NCBI RefSeq assembly: GCF_024385505.1
Contig: NZ_JANFLT010000005.1
Coordinates: 124,001-188,000, forward strand
Source of the DNA: Arthrobacter zhaoxinii
GTDB lineage: Bacteria; Actinomycetota; Actinomycetes; Actinomycetales; Micrococcaceae
Length of the DNA: 64,000 nt
Reading direction: 5' to 3'
The notes below the pieces were generated by a model. That model had not been told where the DNA came from, did no database searches, and saw only the letters and a program-made list of their open reading frames with translations. Each line of letters starts with the position of its first letter. Position 1 is the stretch's first letter. Of this stretch, positions 1 to 7,350 are shown piece after piece. Made by a program: the position numbers and the translations under genes.

Positions 1-1004
1 TCCTGGTCCACCCCCAGCTCTGGGAGCAGGCCGCGGCGGATGCGGCTGCCACCGGGAAGGCTCCGCTGGACTTCGAGCCGCTGCTGGCCGGGCAGCGGAC
101 CTACATCTCCGGCGCCGACCTGGCCGTGTGCCACATGGAAACTCCGGTGGCCGAGCCGGACGGTCCCTATGCGGGCTATCCTCTGTTCAACGTGCCTCCG
201 CAGATCCTTACCGCCGCGGCCGCCGTCGGCTATTCCGGTTGCACCACTGCCAGCAACCACACCGTCGACGCCGGCACGGCCGGGCTGAACCGCACGCTCG
301 GGGTGCTGGATTCGCTCGGGCTGGAGCACACCGGGTCATACGCCGCGGAAGCCGGTGCCGGAGCACCCATGCTCCTGTCCGCGCCGGCGGGGGACCTCGC
401 CGTCATCGAGGCGACCTACGGACTGAACGGGCTGGTGGCCGAGTATCCGTGGCAGGTGGACCTGCTCGACGCTCCGGCGATGATCGCGAAGGCGACGGCG
501 GCCCGGGCGGAGGGGGCCGACGTCGTCGTCGCGGCGATCCACGCCGGGGACGAATACGCCTCGGCGCCCAACGCCCAGCAGGTGGAAACCGCCCACGCGC
601 TGGCGGACAGCGGCGAGTTCGACTTTATTTACGGCCACCACACACACTCGGTCCTGCCGATCGAGAACTACAACGGCACCTGGATTGTGTACGGGCTCGG
701 CAATGCCGTGACGGAGCTGTCGCCCTGGTACGACGTCAACAATGAGGGCTTGATTGTCCGGGCGCAGTTCGTGCGCGACGACGCCGGGGAGTGGTCGGTC
801 GGTGACCTTGCCTGGGCGCCGTCGGTGATTGTCCGGGACCCGTACCGGTGGTGTTCCGTTGCCGGGGATCTGCCGCAGGGGGAATGCGCGCCCCCGGCCC
901 AGCGGGAAGCAGTGCGGGCTCGGACTGTTCCGGTGGTCGAGTCTATGGGAGCGGCCGACGCCGGGGCGCACGAGTGGCTGGTGACGCAGGACAGCGGGGG
1001 CTAG
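1..1004 (+). CDS. CapA family metallophosphatase-like protein (5' end outside window)
   Basis: The reading frame is open from base 3 and its start lies upstream of the window, so only the last 333 residues are seen. The visible part matches the CapA/PgsA calcineurin-like family, named for poly-gamma-glutamate capsule synthesis and often an exported phosphatase-fold protein. Family landmarks are the CHMETPV segment, the SNHTVDAG metal-site motif, AAIHAGDEY and the GHHTHSVLP block followed by YGLGNAV. The N-terminal signal peptide or lipobox expected for exported members cannot be checked. The last four bases overlap the convergent methyltransferase gene. The true substrate is unknown; many actinobacterial CapA proteins are not linked to a capsule locus. 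Confidence 0.85.
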   Translation, partial: LVHPQLWEQAAADAAATGKAPLDFEPLLAGQRTYISGADLAVCHMETPVAEPDGPYAGYPLFNVPPQILTAAAAVGYSGCTTASNHTVDAGTAGLNRTLGVLDSLGLEHTGSYAAEAGAGAPMLLSAPAGDLAVIEATYGLNGLVAEYPWQVDLLDAPAMIAKATAARAEGADVVVAAIHAGDEYASAPNAQQVETAHALADSGEFDFIYGHHTHSVLPIENYNGTWIVYGLGNAVTELSPWYDVNNEGLIVRAQFVRDDAGEWSVGDLAWAPSVIVRDPYRWCSVAGDLPQGECAPPAQREAVRARTVPVVESMGAADAGAHEWLVTQDSGG

Positions 1005-1720
1005 GCCGGGCCGGCGAGGACGATCCACTCCGGTGAATCCTTCCGCACCGGGCTTCGATCCCAGTTCCCCCAGCACTGATCGACCGTAAGTCCTGCCGCT
1101 TGCAGCCCTGCGGTCACCGTGTCCCAGGAGGGGAAACGCAGTGTCTCGGTCGTGGTCCAGGTGCCGGATTCGTTGGTCCAGGTATCGGTGTGCGTGACCA
1201 GGTCGCCGTTGCGCCGGACGGTCTGGATGACTGTTCCCCGACTGGTGTGATGTGTGCCCTCCCACCGGCGCCAGACTTCAGCGTCCGGGTTGCGCACTTC
1301 AAATGCCAGCCTGCCTCCGGACCTCAGAGCCCGTCCCGCATGGCTGAGGACCTGCCCCCAGGAGGTGTCATCGAGGAAGTACTGTGCAACATGTCCGGTC
1401 ATCAGAACCAGATCGGCCCAGGCATCCGGCAGGCGTTCCGCGGTTCCTCGAACCCAGGCGACGGCGTCGGCATGCGGTTGGGACGCAGCGAGCGAGAGCA
1501 TGGTGTCTTCCGGTTCGACACCGATCACTTCATGCCCTTCCCCGGCCAACAGGCTGCAGAGCAGGCCTGTTCCTGATCCGATGTCCGCAACGCGGCGGGC
1601 GCCCAGTGCTGCAGCCAGGGACAGGTAGAACGGCAGGTCCTGCCGGGCTTCCGTATCGGCGTCGTAGGCGCCTGCAAGTTCAGGAACGGCGTAGTAGTTC
1701 CCGGGCTTTGCAACAGTCAT
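1001..1720 (-). CDS. Class I SAM-dependent methyltransferase
   Basis: 239 residues. The Rossmann-fold SAM-binding motif I is VADIGSGTGLL at about residues 44-54, followed by an acidic residue (Glu69, in GVEPED) at the end of beta strand 2. This is the usual arrangement in Methyltransf_11/25 enzymes. MTGHVAQYFLDD corresponds to the motif IV region. Nothing in the sequence identifies the substrate. The gene is convergent with the CapA-like gene and overlaps it by four bases. Two direct repeats lie just upstream of its start. Confidence 0.85.
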   Translation of the reverse strand: MTVAKPGNYYAVPELAGAYDADTEARQDLPFYLSLAAALGARRVADIGSGTGLLCSLLAGEGHEVIGVEPEDTMLSLAASQPHADAVAWVRGTAERLPDAWADLVLMTGHVAQYFLDDTSWGQVLSHAGRALRSGGRLAFEVRNPDAEVWRRWEGTHHTSRGTVIQTVRRNGDLVTHTDTWTNESGTWTTTETLRFPSWDTVTAGLQAAGLTVDQCWGNWDRSPVRKDSPEWIVLAGPA

Positions 1721-1728
1721 GCGGCTCG

Positions 1729-1756
1729 TTTCATTCGGGGGTTTTTCATTAGGGGG
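1729..1756. repeat. Pair of 13-bp direct repeats upstream of methyltransferase
   Basis: TTTCATTCGGGGG (1729-1741) and TTTCATTAGGGGG (1744-1756) differ at one base and are 15 bp apart, start to start. They lie 9 bases upstream of the methyltransferase start, in its 5' untranslated region or promoter. They could be an operator or a chance duplication. Confidence 0.5.
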
Positions 1757-2073
1757 AGCGGCCTCAGCTTAGGTACGGGCCACGAACGGTAGCACGCGTC
1801 CCGGACCTGGAGCCGACGGCGGGGCGGGCGGCGGCGGAGGTGGGCGGCGGAGGCGGGCGGCTGACCTGGGGCGGGCTGACGGCGTGACTCCCAGCCTGCC
1901 GCCTACGGCGGATCCAGACCGGCCTCCGGGCCGACGGTTGCACGCCTCCAGCGAGCACCCGGGATCGGCAGGGGACATCAGACCGGATCCTGAGCAACCC
2001 TTCAAGTGTTTCCGCAGGTCAGGGTGGGGTAGTCGGGACCATGGGTAGTTTTCCACAAGGATGAAACCTCCTA
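1757..2073. other. Intergenic region without a convincing gene
   Basis: The 353-base gap between the methyltransferase (1720) and the HNH gene contains only the direct repeats at 1729-1756, a simple G-rich stretch of GGCGG/GGAGG units around 1810-1862, and the HNH promoter. Minus-strand frames of 77 and 95 codons here have Pro/Arg-rich low-complexity translations and no recognisable domain, so I do not call them genes. Confidence 0.6.
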
Positions 2074-2102
2074 TTGCGGGCTTGGTTTCGGGTCAATAGC
2101 AT
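2074..2102 (+). promoter_or_regulatory. Promoter of DUF222-HNH gene
   Basis: TTGCGG (2074-2079), a 17-bp spacer and TAGCAT (2097-2102) form a sigma-70-like promoter. The -10 hexamer ends 7 bases before ATG 2110, so transcription should begin at or next to the A of the ATG (leaderless mRNA). The TTG at 2074 that would extend the reading frame is then the -35 element, not a start codon. Confidence 0.6.
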
Positions 2103-2117
2103 CGAACACATGTTCGA
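2102..2117. promoter_or_regulatory. LexA-binding SOS box
   Basis: TCGAACACATGTTCGA is a full match to the Gram-positive/actinobacterial SOS box (CGAAC-RNRY-GTTCG core, extended TCGAAC-N4-GTTCGA). It begins at the last base of the -10 hexamer and covers the ATG of the HNH gene, so LexA bound here would block transcription initiation. The same 16-mer sits at the start of the second HNH gene. Confidence 0.85.
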
Positions 2118-3468
2118 ATCAAATCGGGACTATTCCCTACCGGTTGATGGTGCTGGCTGTGGCGACGAACCGTCCTCCTCGCCGGTCACCACGTGGATCG
2201 CCGAGCTGTCGTCCGGGCAGGCACTGAAGGATGTTGCCGCCGATACAGATGCGGGTCTGATAAACCGTCTGCGTGTGCTGGAAGAACTCAAGGCCGCTGC
2301 TGCAGCAGCCCAGGTTCGCGTCGCAGCCGCCTTCGATGCCTCCGTCCGTGCAAAGGATGTCCGCTCCGGCATTCCCGAGGAGCATCAGGGGAGAGGAGTC
2401 GCTGCTCAAATCGCCCTCGCCCGACGCGAATCTCCTGCACGCGGTGGGCGGATTCTTGGATTTTCCAAGGCGCTTGCACATGAAATGCCATGCACACTCC
2501 GGGCGCTGTCCGAGGGCAGACTCAACGAATGGCGGGCCACGCTGCTGGTCCGCGAGACTGCATGCCTGTCGGTATCCGACCGGCGCTTGGTGGACCGTGA
2601 GGTAGCCGGAGACGTTGCCGGTCTCGAGGGGCTCGGTGATGGGCGTTTGATTGGCCGGATCCGGAAACTGACGTACCGGATCGACCAGGAGGCACTGGTC
2701 CGGCGTGCAGCCAAGGCGCAGGTGGACCGTTATGTTTCCTGCCGGCCCGCCCCGGACACTATGACCTATCTGACAGGCCTGTTGCCGGTGGCCCAGGGCG
2801 TCGCCGTATTTGCCGCCCTCAGCCGTGAAGCGGATTCCCTCCGGGCACGCGGCGATGAGCGCGGCCGGGGCCAGATCATGGCTGACACGCTGGTCGAAAG
2901 AATCACCGGCCTTACCCAAGCTGACCGTGTGCCGCTGGAAGTCCAGCTCGTCATGACCGACCGTACGCTTCTTGCGGGCGCCGAAGAGCCGGCCTACCTC
3001 CAGGGATACGGCGTGGTGCCCGCCATGTGGGCACGCGACGCGGTGCGAAAAGCCGGACACGAAGAACGGACGGAACGGACCAGCCGACGTGGAGCACCAG
3101 AGGCGCCGGATCTCTGGCTCCGGCGCCTCTATACCGCCCCGACCTCGGGTGAACTCATCGGCATGGACTCGAAGGCGCGGTTTGTCCCCGAAGCGTTGTC
3201 GAGGTTCATTTCCACGAGGGACCAAACCTGCCGGACACCGTGGTGCAACGCCCCGATCCGGCACCGCGACCATATCCGACCCCATCGCCTAGGCGGCCGC
3301 ACCTCCGGCGACAACCTGCAGGGTCTCTGCGAAGCCTGCAACCACGCCAAGGAAGCAGCCGGATGGCGGGCCGAAGGTGTTGATAATCCGGACCGGCACA
3401 CGGTGCGAATAACCACGCCCACCTGGCACACCTACCAATCCACCGCACCGCCGCTGCCGGGCACCTGA
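2110..3468 (+). CDS. DUF222 / 13E12-family HNH endonuclease, SOS-controlled
   Basis: 452 residues from ATG 2110. The N-terminal two thirds match the DUF222 (13E12 repeat) domain found in large paralogous families in actinobacteria. The C-terminal part is an HNH/McrA-type nuclease module: DQTCRTPWCNAPIRHRDHIRPH, then N in SGDNLQGLCEACNHAKE, with paired cysteines for structural zinc and the catalytic His in RDHI. The biological role of the family is not established. In mycobacteria some 13E12 genes are LexA-regulated, which fits the perfect SOS box here. I chose ATG 2110 because a -10 hexamer lies exactly 7 bases upstream and no Shine-Dalgarno sequence is present. The alternative TTG at 2074 falls in the -35 element. 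A close paralogue lies at 60291-61739. Confidence 0.88.
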   Translation: MFESNRDYSLPVDGAGCGDEPSSSPVTTWIAELSSGQALKDVAADTDAGLINRLRVLEELKAAAAAAQVRVAAAFDASVRAKDVRSGIPEEHQGRGVAAQIALARRESPARGGRILGFSKALAHEMPCTLRALSEGRLNEWRATLLVRETACLSVSDRRLVDREVAGDVAGLEGLGDGRLIGRIRKLTYRIDQEALVRRAAKAQVDRYVSCRPAPDTMTYLTGLLPVAQGVAVFAALSREADSLRARGDERGRGQIMADTLVERITGLTQADRVPLEVQLVMTDRTLLAGAEEPAYLQGYGVVPAMWARDAVRKAGHEERTERTSRRGAPEAPDLWLRRLYTAPTSGELIGMDSKARFVPEALSRFISTRDQTCRTPWCNAPIRHRDHIRPHRLGGRTSGDNLQGLCEACNHAKEAAGWRAEGVDNPDRHTVRITTPTWHTYQSTAPPLPGT

Positions 3469-3689
3469 TTGCTCGAGTCGCAGGACTAAACGGCGGGTTT
3501 GCACAGCGCCGTGCGGCTGGCGGCGTCGCTTCGTAAGGCGACATGCTGAGCCGGGAAAAACTACTGGGACGCCTACCCGGCGGGTGGGGCCCAGCCCGAG
3601 CCCGGCATTGATGCTGCCGTGAACGGCGCGCATACTAAAGCAGATGTCGGGCCATTGACCGCTTGAGCCGACCGAATCCTAGGAGTGAG

Positions 3690-4004
3690 ATGTCTGGTGC
3701 AACGCTCGCGAAGTCCACAATGAGGTTTGGTACGACGTTCGGGATTGCAGCGGTCGTCCTCCTCGGCCTGGGTTCGTTTATCAACCGGAACTTCGGCGTA
3801 GGAGACAGTCTGAGCGGCATGCCGCTTCTCGTGGTCTGGGAAACAGCACCTGCCGCTGTGCTGGTATCGCTGATTTATTTGCTGCTCCTGGTTGCCTCCG
3901 TGTTGCTCTCCGCCATACTCATCACGACCTCCCTGGTCATTCGTCACAGCGAAGCAAGCGAACAGTCAATGATGAACAAGGCTGCAGCCTCCGCCGCTCA
4001 CTGA
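3690..4004 (+). CDS. Small two-helix membrane protein, unknown function
   Basis: 104 residues from ATG 3690, preceded by AGGAG at 3681-3685. An in-frame TTG at 3663 lacks this signal and would add nine residues. There are two hydrophobic segments: one near residues 13-32 (GIAAVVLLGLG) and a longer one near 54-80 (VLVSLIYLLLLVASVLLSAI). A short polar tail follows. I recognise no family. It ends just before a hairpin that probably terminates transcription. Confidence 0.65.
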   Translation: MSGATLAKSTMRFGTTFGIAAVVLLGLGSFINRNFGVGDSLSGMPLLVVWETAPAAVLVSLIYLLLLVASVLLSAILITTSLVIRHSEASEQSMMNKAAASAAH

Positions 4005-4037
4005 CCGAAACAGCCACTTCTGCCGACAAGCACCATG

Positions 4038-4061
4038 CCCGCTGAGGAATTACTCAGCGGG
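4038..4061 (+). terminator. Hairpin terminator after small membrane gene
   Basis: CCCGCTGAG and CTCAGCGGG form a perfect 9-bp stem with a 6-base loop, 34 bases after the stop codon. There is no U-tract, as is common in actinobacteria. Confidence 0.6.
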
Positions 4062-4250
4062 ACTGCTTCCCGGTGCCGCGGCGATCGCCGAGAGTACTGC
4101 GCAGGCCCTGGCTGCCGTTGCGGGCGAGCCGTCGTCGCCGTTCCCGTCACCAGACGTGGACGGTCGAGGCACCAGGTCGGCGTTTCGCTGCGGCAGCAGC
4201 GGTGCAGTTCGGCATTCTGGAACACTTTTGGAGAAGGAAGACGGGGGATC

Positions 4251-5216
4251 ATGGATGTTGTCCTGCGAACACCGGGTGTGGACGAGCTCGGTGGGATCTG
4301 CAGCGTTTTGGGGAAGTGGCAACACGACAGGGGGCCACTGCATCTACACCCAGGCGATCTGGGCTGGTACTCCCTACGAGGGCCAGCCGCCACAGCCGCT
4401 GCGACCCGCGTGTGGTCGCAGGGTGACACGATCCTTGCCATTGCCCTTCTCGACGGCCCCGAGCTGTTGCGGTTCGCCATCGATCCGACGCGGCGCCGAG
4501 ATGCAAGCCTTGCCCTTCGCATCGTTGATGACGTCAACAACCCGATGGCCGGAATCCTCAGCGCAGGGGCAGCAACTATCGAGGCACGCGGTGCGGTCGC
4601 CTTGACCGAGCAGCTGGCGCAGAACGATTGGTCGGCCGACGAACCGTGGACACCGCTCCACCACGATATGGCAGCATCGCCCAAGGCCTCGGTCCTCCGG
4701 GTTGAGACCGTGGAACCGGGTCACACCGCTGAGTGGGTGGCTGTTCACTGGTCGGCCTTTCGGGGTACCCCGATACCGGACGAGCGCAGCCAACGCTTCG
4801 TGGATGGATGGCGCCTCGCCGCGGAAAGCCCCTTTCTTGACCTCGCGCGCATACTGTCCCTGCGATGCCGTGACGGTCATGTCGTCGCTGCCGCCGCGGT
4901 GTGGTCGGCCGGCGAAGGGCGTCCGGGACTCATCGAACCACTGGCAGTGCATCAGGAACACCGTGGCCGCGGATATGGCACAGCCATGACAAATGCGGCA
5001 GTGGACGCGCTCCGGCAACTGGGGTCATCGAGCGCCATTGTCTGCGCCGAGACCTCTAACGCGGGAGCAGTCGCCACCTACCTGGCGGCAGGATTCACCG
5101 CGCACCCGGAAGTCACCGACTGGCATCGAGGGAGCGCGACGCCCCTGCCCGTTCTGCCCGGCTGCGTATCAGCGCTTCAGAATGAAGACCCCGTCCGGGC
5201 CGGTACGAGTGCTTAG
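4251..5216 (+). CDS. GNAT family N-acetyltransferase
   Basis: 321 residues from ATG 4251, with purine-rich GGAAG/GGGGG sequences just upstream. The frame is open further upstream, but that part is Arg/Cys-rich and unlike the family. The C-terminal third is a GNAT domain: acetyl-CoA-binding motif A is EHRGRGYGTA near residues 235-245, followed by the motif B region with NAGAVATYLAAGF. The N-terminal half is long enough for a second, degenerate GNAT fold, as in other tandem-GNAT proteins, but shows no clear motif. The acetyl acceptor is unknown. The last 48 bases overlap the convergent methyltransferase gene. Confidence 0.82.
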   Translation: MDVVLRTPGVDELGGICSVLGKWQHDRGPLHLHPGDLGWYSLRGPAATAAATRVWSQGDTILAIALLDGPELLRFAIDPTRRRDASLALRIVDDVNNPMAGILSAGAATIEARGAVALTEQLAQNDWSADEPWTPLHHDMAASPKASVLRVETVEPGHTAEWVAVHWSAFRGTPIPDERSQRFVDGWRLAAESPFLDLARILSLRCRDGHVVAAAAVWSAGEGRPGLIEPLAVHQEHRGRGYGTAMTNAAVDALRQLGSSSAIVCAETSNAGAVATYLAAGFTAHPEVTDWHRGSATPLPVLPGCVSALQNEDPVRAGTSA

Positions 5217-5801
5217 TGCACCCGGTTTGGCATAAACGCTCACTGACCAGCCTGAGTCCTTGTCGAAAGCGCCGAGGTGCCAATCCGAGAATCGATTTTT
5301 CAACGGTAGCCCTGTGAAACCCGCCGCAGCATCCTGGGCCGTCGGGCCGCCCCTTGCCCCGACGGTGGTACCAACCACAAACAGGCCACCGTCAACCAAG
5401 AGCCCACCAACTCTCCTGAAAGCGTCCTGCAAGGCATCGTCGGAAAGGAATGCCGGCACGTTTCCCGACATCAAGATGACCTCGTACTCGCCCGGAAGAC
5501 CCTCTCCGCGCAAGCGATCATCAGCTAGTTCCTCCACGGCCAGCTGCCGATACCAACCCTTATCGAAGATGTCAGCGGCGACATCCAAAACGGCACGGGT
5601 CGGATCGATGCCGTACGCCTGATGCCCACTCCGGCGCAGCGCACTAACCGCCGAGCCGATGCCACACCCGATGTCGAGGATCCGGCTGTTCCGGGGGGCC
5701 AGCATGTCGACAAACCGTGCATCGACCTCGAAGTCAATTCCCTTTTCCACTAGCCGGCGCATCTTTTCTGCGTAGGAATCAAGGTCGGCACTTGGGATCA
5801 T
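5169..5801 (-). CDS. Class I SAM-dependent methyltransferase
   Basis: 210 residues from ATG 5801. SAM motif I is ILDIGCGIGSA at about residues 41-51, with Asp at the end of strand 2 (AYGIDPT). VILMSGNVPAFL resembles the motif IV region. The open frame runs further upstream (to 6062), but the extra residues are low-complexity and a -10 hexamer lies 7 bases before this ATG. The 3' end runs 48 bases into the GNAT gene on the opposite strand. The substrate is not predictable. Confidence 0.82.
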   Translation of the reverse strand: MIPSADLDSYAEKMRRLVEKGIDFEVDARFVDMLAPRNSRILDIGCGIGSAVSALRRSGHQAYGIDPTRAVLDVAADIFDKGWYRQLAVEELADDRLRGEGLPGEYEVILMSGNVPAFLSDDALQDAFRRVGGLLVDGGLFVVGTTVGARGGPTAQDAAAGFTGLPLKNRFSDWHLGAFDKDSGWSVSVYAKPGALSTRTGPDGVFILKR

Positions 5802-5814
5802 GACGATCAGACTA
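5802..5814 (-). promoter_or_regulatory. -10 element for leaderless methyltransferase transcript
   Basis: TAGTCT (5814-5809 on the minus strand) is followed by 7 bases and then the ATG at 5801. There is no Shine-Dalgarno sequence. The -35 region is weak. Confidence 0.45.
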
Positions 5815-5886
5815 ACCGGCGACGTCGCCCGGCGGCATCCGCTGCGCCGAACGCCCCGGCAGAGCCGAGATCCGCGACGAGGCTCC

Positions 5887-6540
5887 TCAGTGAGACGCCT
5901 GCTCAAGCTTGCGGACGAATGAGGCCGCGCCTTCACCCGAGAAATCCTCCGCATGGACGGGGCGGCCGGAGACGGCCATGAGGAGTGCCAATAAGGTTCC
6001 TTCGACTTCCGGACCGGAACCTTGGTGAAACTGTGAATCGGAAGCCTGCAGACGGAATCCAAGCGCGCGTTCTTTACCGCCGCCCATAAAGACGCCGGTT
6101 TTGAGTTGATAACTCAGGGCCGCCTCGACCGACCCACTCGGGTAGGAGTGCACGAGCCCCAGGGGACGGCGAATGTCCTCACCATGCACGATGACTTCGA
6201 CGAGTCGGGTTGCTGGAGCAGCAGGCGGCGTCTTGGTCGTTTCGCGGATGCGGCGGAACTCGGTCAGGGTCGCTTCCGGGGTCGCGGTACGTTCCCTGAC
6301 GATGCCGCGTTCGTTGTCTTTGTCGAAGTCGAACTTCGCGGCGATCAATCGACGGACAAAGCCGAGGCGAGTCGTCTTCGCGGAATCCACGAGGTGAGCT
6401 ACGACGTCGTGAATGTCCCAGCCGGGGCAGAGCGAAGGCCGGAACCATTGCTCCGGCGTGAGCGACTCAAGATCCCTGATGAGGGCTTCGCGTTCGTTGT
6501 GGACGGCCGGCCACACCGCTGCCGAAGATCGGGAAGGCAT
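5887..6540 (-). CDS. DinB/maleylpyruvate isomerase-like (TIGR03083) protein
   Basis: 217 residues. The N-terminal four-helix DinB-like domain carries the family motif LCPGWDIHDVVAHLVD at about residues 37-52, with His49 a likely metal ligand. A second metal-ligand region is VIVHGEDIRRPLG with His119. This matches the actinobacterial TIGR03083/MDMPI N-terminal family, whose studied members are mycothiol-dependent, metal-containing transferases or isomerases. The actual reaction is unknown. The gene starts 63 bases after gatD ends, on the same strand, and could be read from the murT-gatD transcript. Confidence 0.82.
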   Translation of the reverse strand: MPSRSSAAVWPAVHNEREALIRDLESLTPEQWFRPSLCPGWDIHDVVAHLVDSAKTTRLGFVRRLIAAKFDFDKDNERGIVRERTATPEATLTEFRRIRETTKTPPAAPATRLVEVIVHGEDIRRPLGLVHSYPSGSVEAALSYQLKTGVFMGGGKERALGFRLQASDSQFHQGSGPEVEGTLLALLMAVSGRPVHAEDFSGEGAASFVRKLEQASH

Positions 6541-6603
6541 GGGGCAATATAACCATGCGATACAACCGGCCCGCCCGCGCCCGACTCCCGGCCGGGGAAA
6601 AAC

Positions 6604-7350
6604 CTAGCGCGGCCGCTGCCCGGCGTGCTGGCGTGCCATTTCCGAAAGCTTCGACAGCTCCGCCAGGTCCGCTTCGGAGCGGGGAACGGGGGAGAAGCTG
6701 CCGAATTTGCGGATGGCTGCCTTCTCGATCAGGAAGTCGGCAATGGCCGGGTTCTTCGGCAGGAGGGAACCGTGCAGGTAGCTGGCCACCACGTTCTTGT
6801 AGCGGGCACCCTCGGTGCTGTCCTTAGTGTTGTTGCCCTCGCCCTTGCGGATCTCCGCCAGCGGCTTCACACCCGGGCCGAGGAACGTCTGGCCGCTGTG
6901 GTTCTCATAGCCGTGGATCTCGCCGAACTCTTCACTGACGGAGAGCACGTTGCCGATCAGCCGCACATCACCGCCGTGGGTCTCCATGTCGAGGATGCCG
7001 ATACCCGGAATGAGCGCACCCTCATGCGTTTTGAAGAACCGTCCGAACAGCTGGTAAAGCCCACAGATAACCAGCATCGGCAGGCCGTCCTCGGCAAGTC
7101 CCTGCAGGGTGGGGGCCAGCTGCTGGAGATCCTGCTGGATCACCACCTGCCCGCTGTCCTGCCCGCCGCCGCCGACAATGATGTCGACATCAGTCGGGAA
7201 CTCGTCTCCGGCGTTGTACTCCTCCACGACGGGCGTGTAGCCGTACCACTTCAGGCGCTGCTTGAGCACCAGCACGTTGCCCCAGTCGCCGTAAATATTC
7301 ATTTCCCGCGGGTACAGCTGCAGGATCTTAATCGTGCGGTCCTCGGTCAT
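6604..7350 (-). CDS. gatD: Lipid II isoglutaminyl synthase, glutaminase subunit GatD
   Basis: 248 residues, a class I glutamine amidotransferase of the CobB/CobQ-like type. It supplies ammonia to MurT, which amidates the alpha-carboxyl of D-glutamate in the lipid II stem peptide on the cytoplasmic face of the membrane. The nucleophile is Cys96 in VICGLYQLFG and the catalytic His is His193 in SYLHGSLLP. The glutamine-site region with GGGGQDSGQ is also present. The start overlaps the murT stop by four bases (ATGA), so the two subunits are translationally coupled. Confidence 0.93.
   Translation of the reverse strand: MTEDRTIKILQLYPREMNIYGDWGNVLVLKQRLKWYGYTPVVEEYNAGDEFPTDVDIIVGGGGQDSGQVVIQQDLQQLAPTLQGLAEDGLPMLVICGLYQLFGRFFKTHEGALIPGIGILDMETHGGDVRLIGNVLSVSEEFGEIHGYENHSGQTFLGPGVKPLAEIRKGEGNNTKDSTEGARYKNVVASYLHGSLLPKNPAIADFLIEKAAIRKFGSFSPVPRSEADLAELSKLSEMARQHAGQRPR

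Noticed and set aside
2074-2109. TTG 2074 as start of the first HNH protein
   Set aside because: The TTG is the -35 hexamer of a promoter whose -10 lies 7 bases before ATG 2110; the paralogue has the same arrangement.
2137-3285. 382-codon open frame on the minus strand
   Set aside because: Antisense to the HNH gene, with no motif.
4035-4250. Extended N-terminus of the GNAT protein
   Set aside because: It begins in the hairpin of the previous gene's terminator, is Arg/Cys-rich, and a purine-rich site favours ATG 4251.
6106-6552. 148-codon plus-strand frame opposite the DinB-like gene
   Set aside because: A shadow of the minus-strand gene, which has clear CPGWDIHDVVAHL and HGED motifs.
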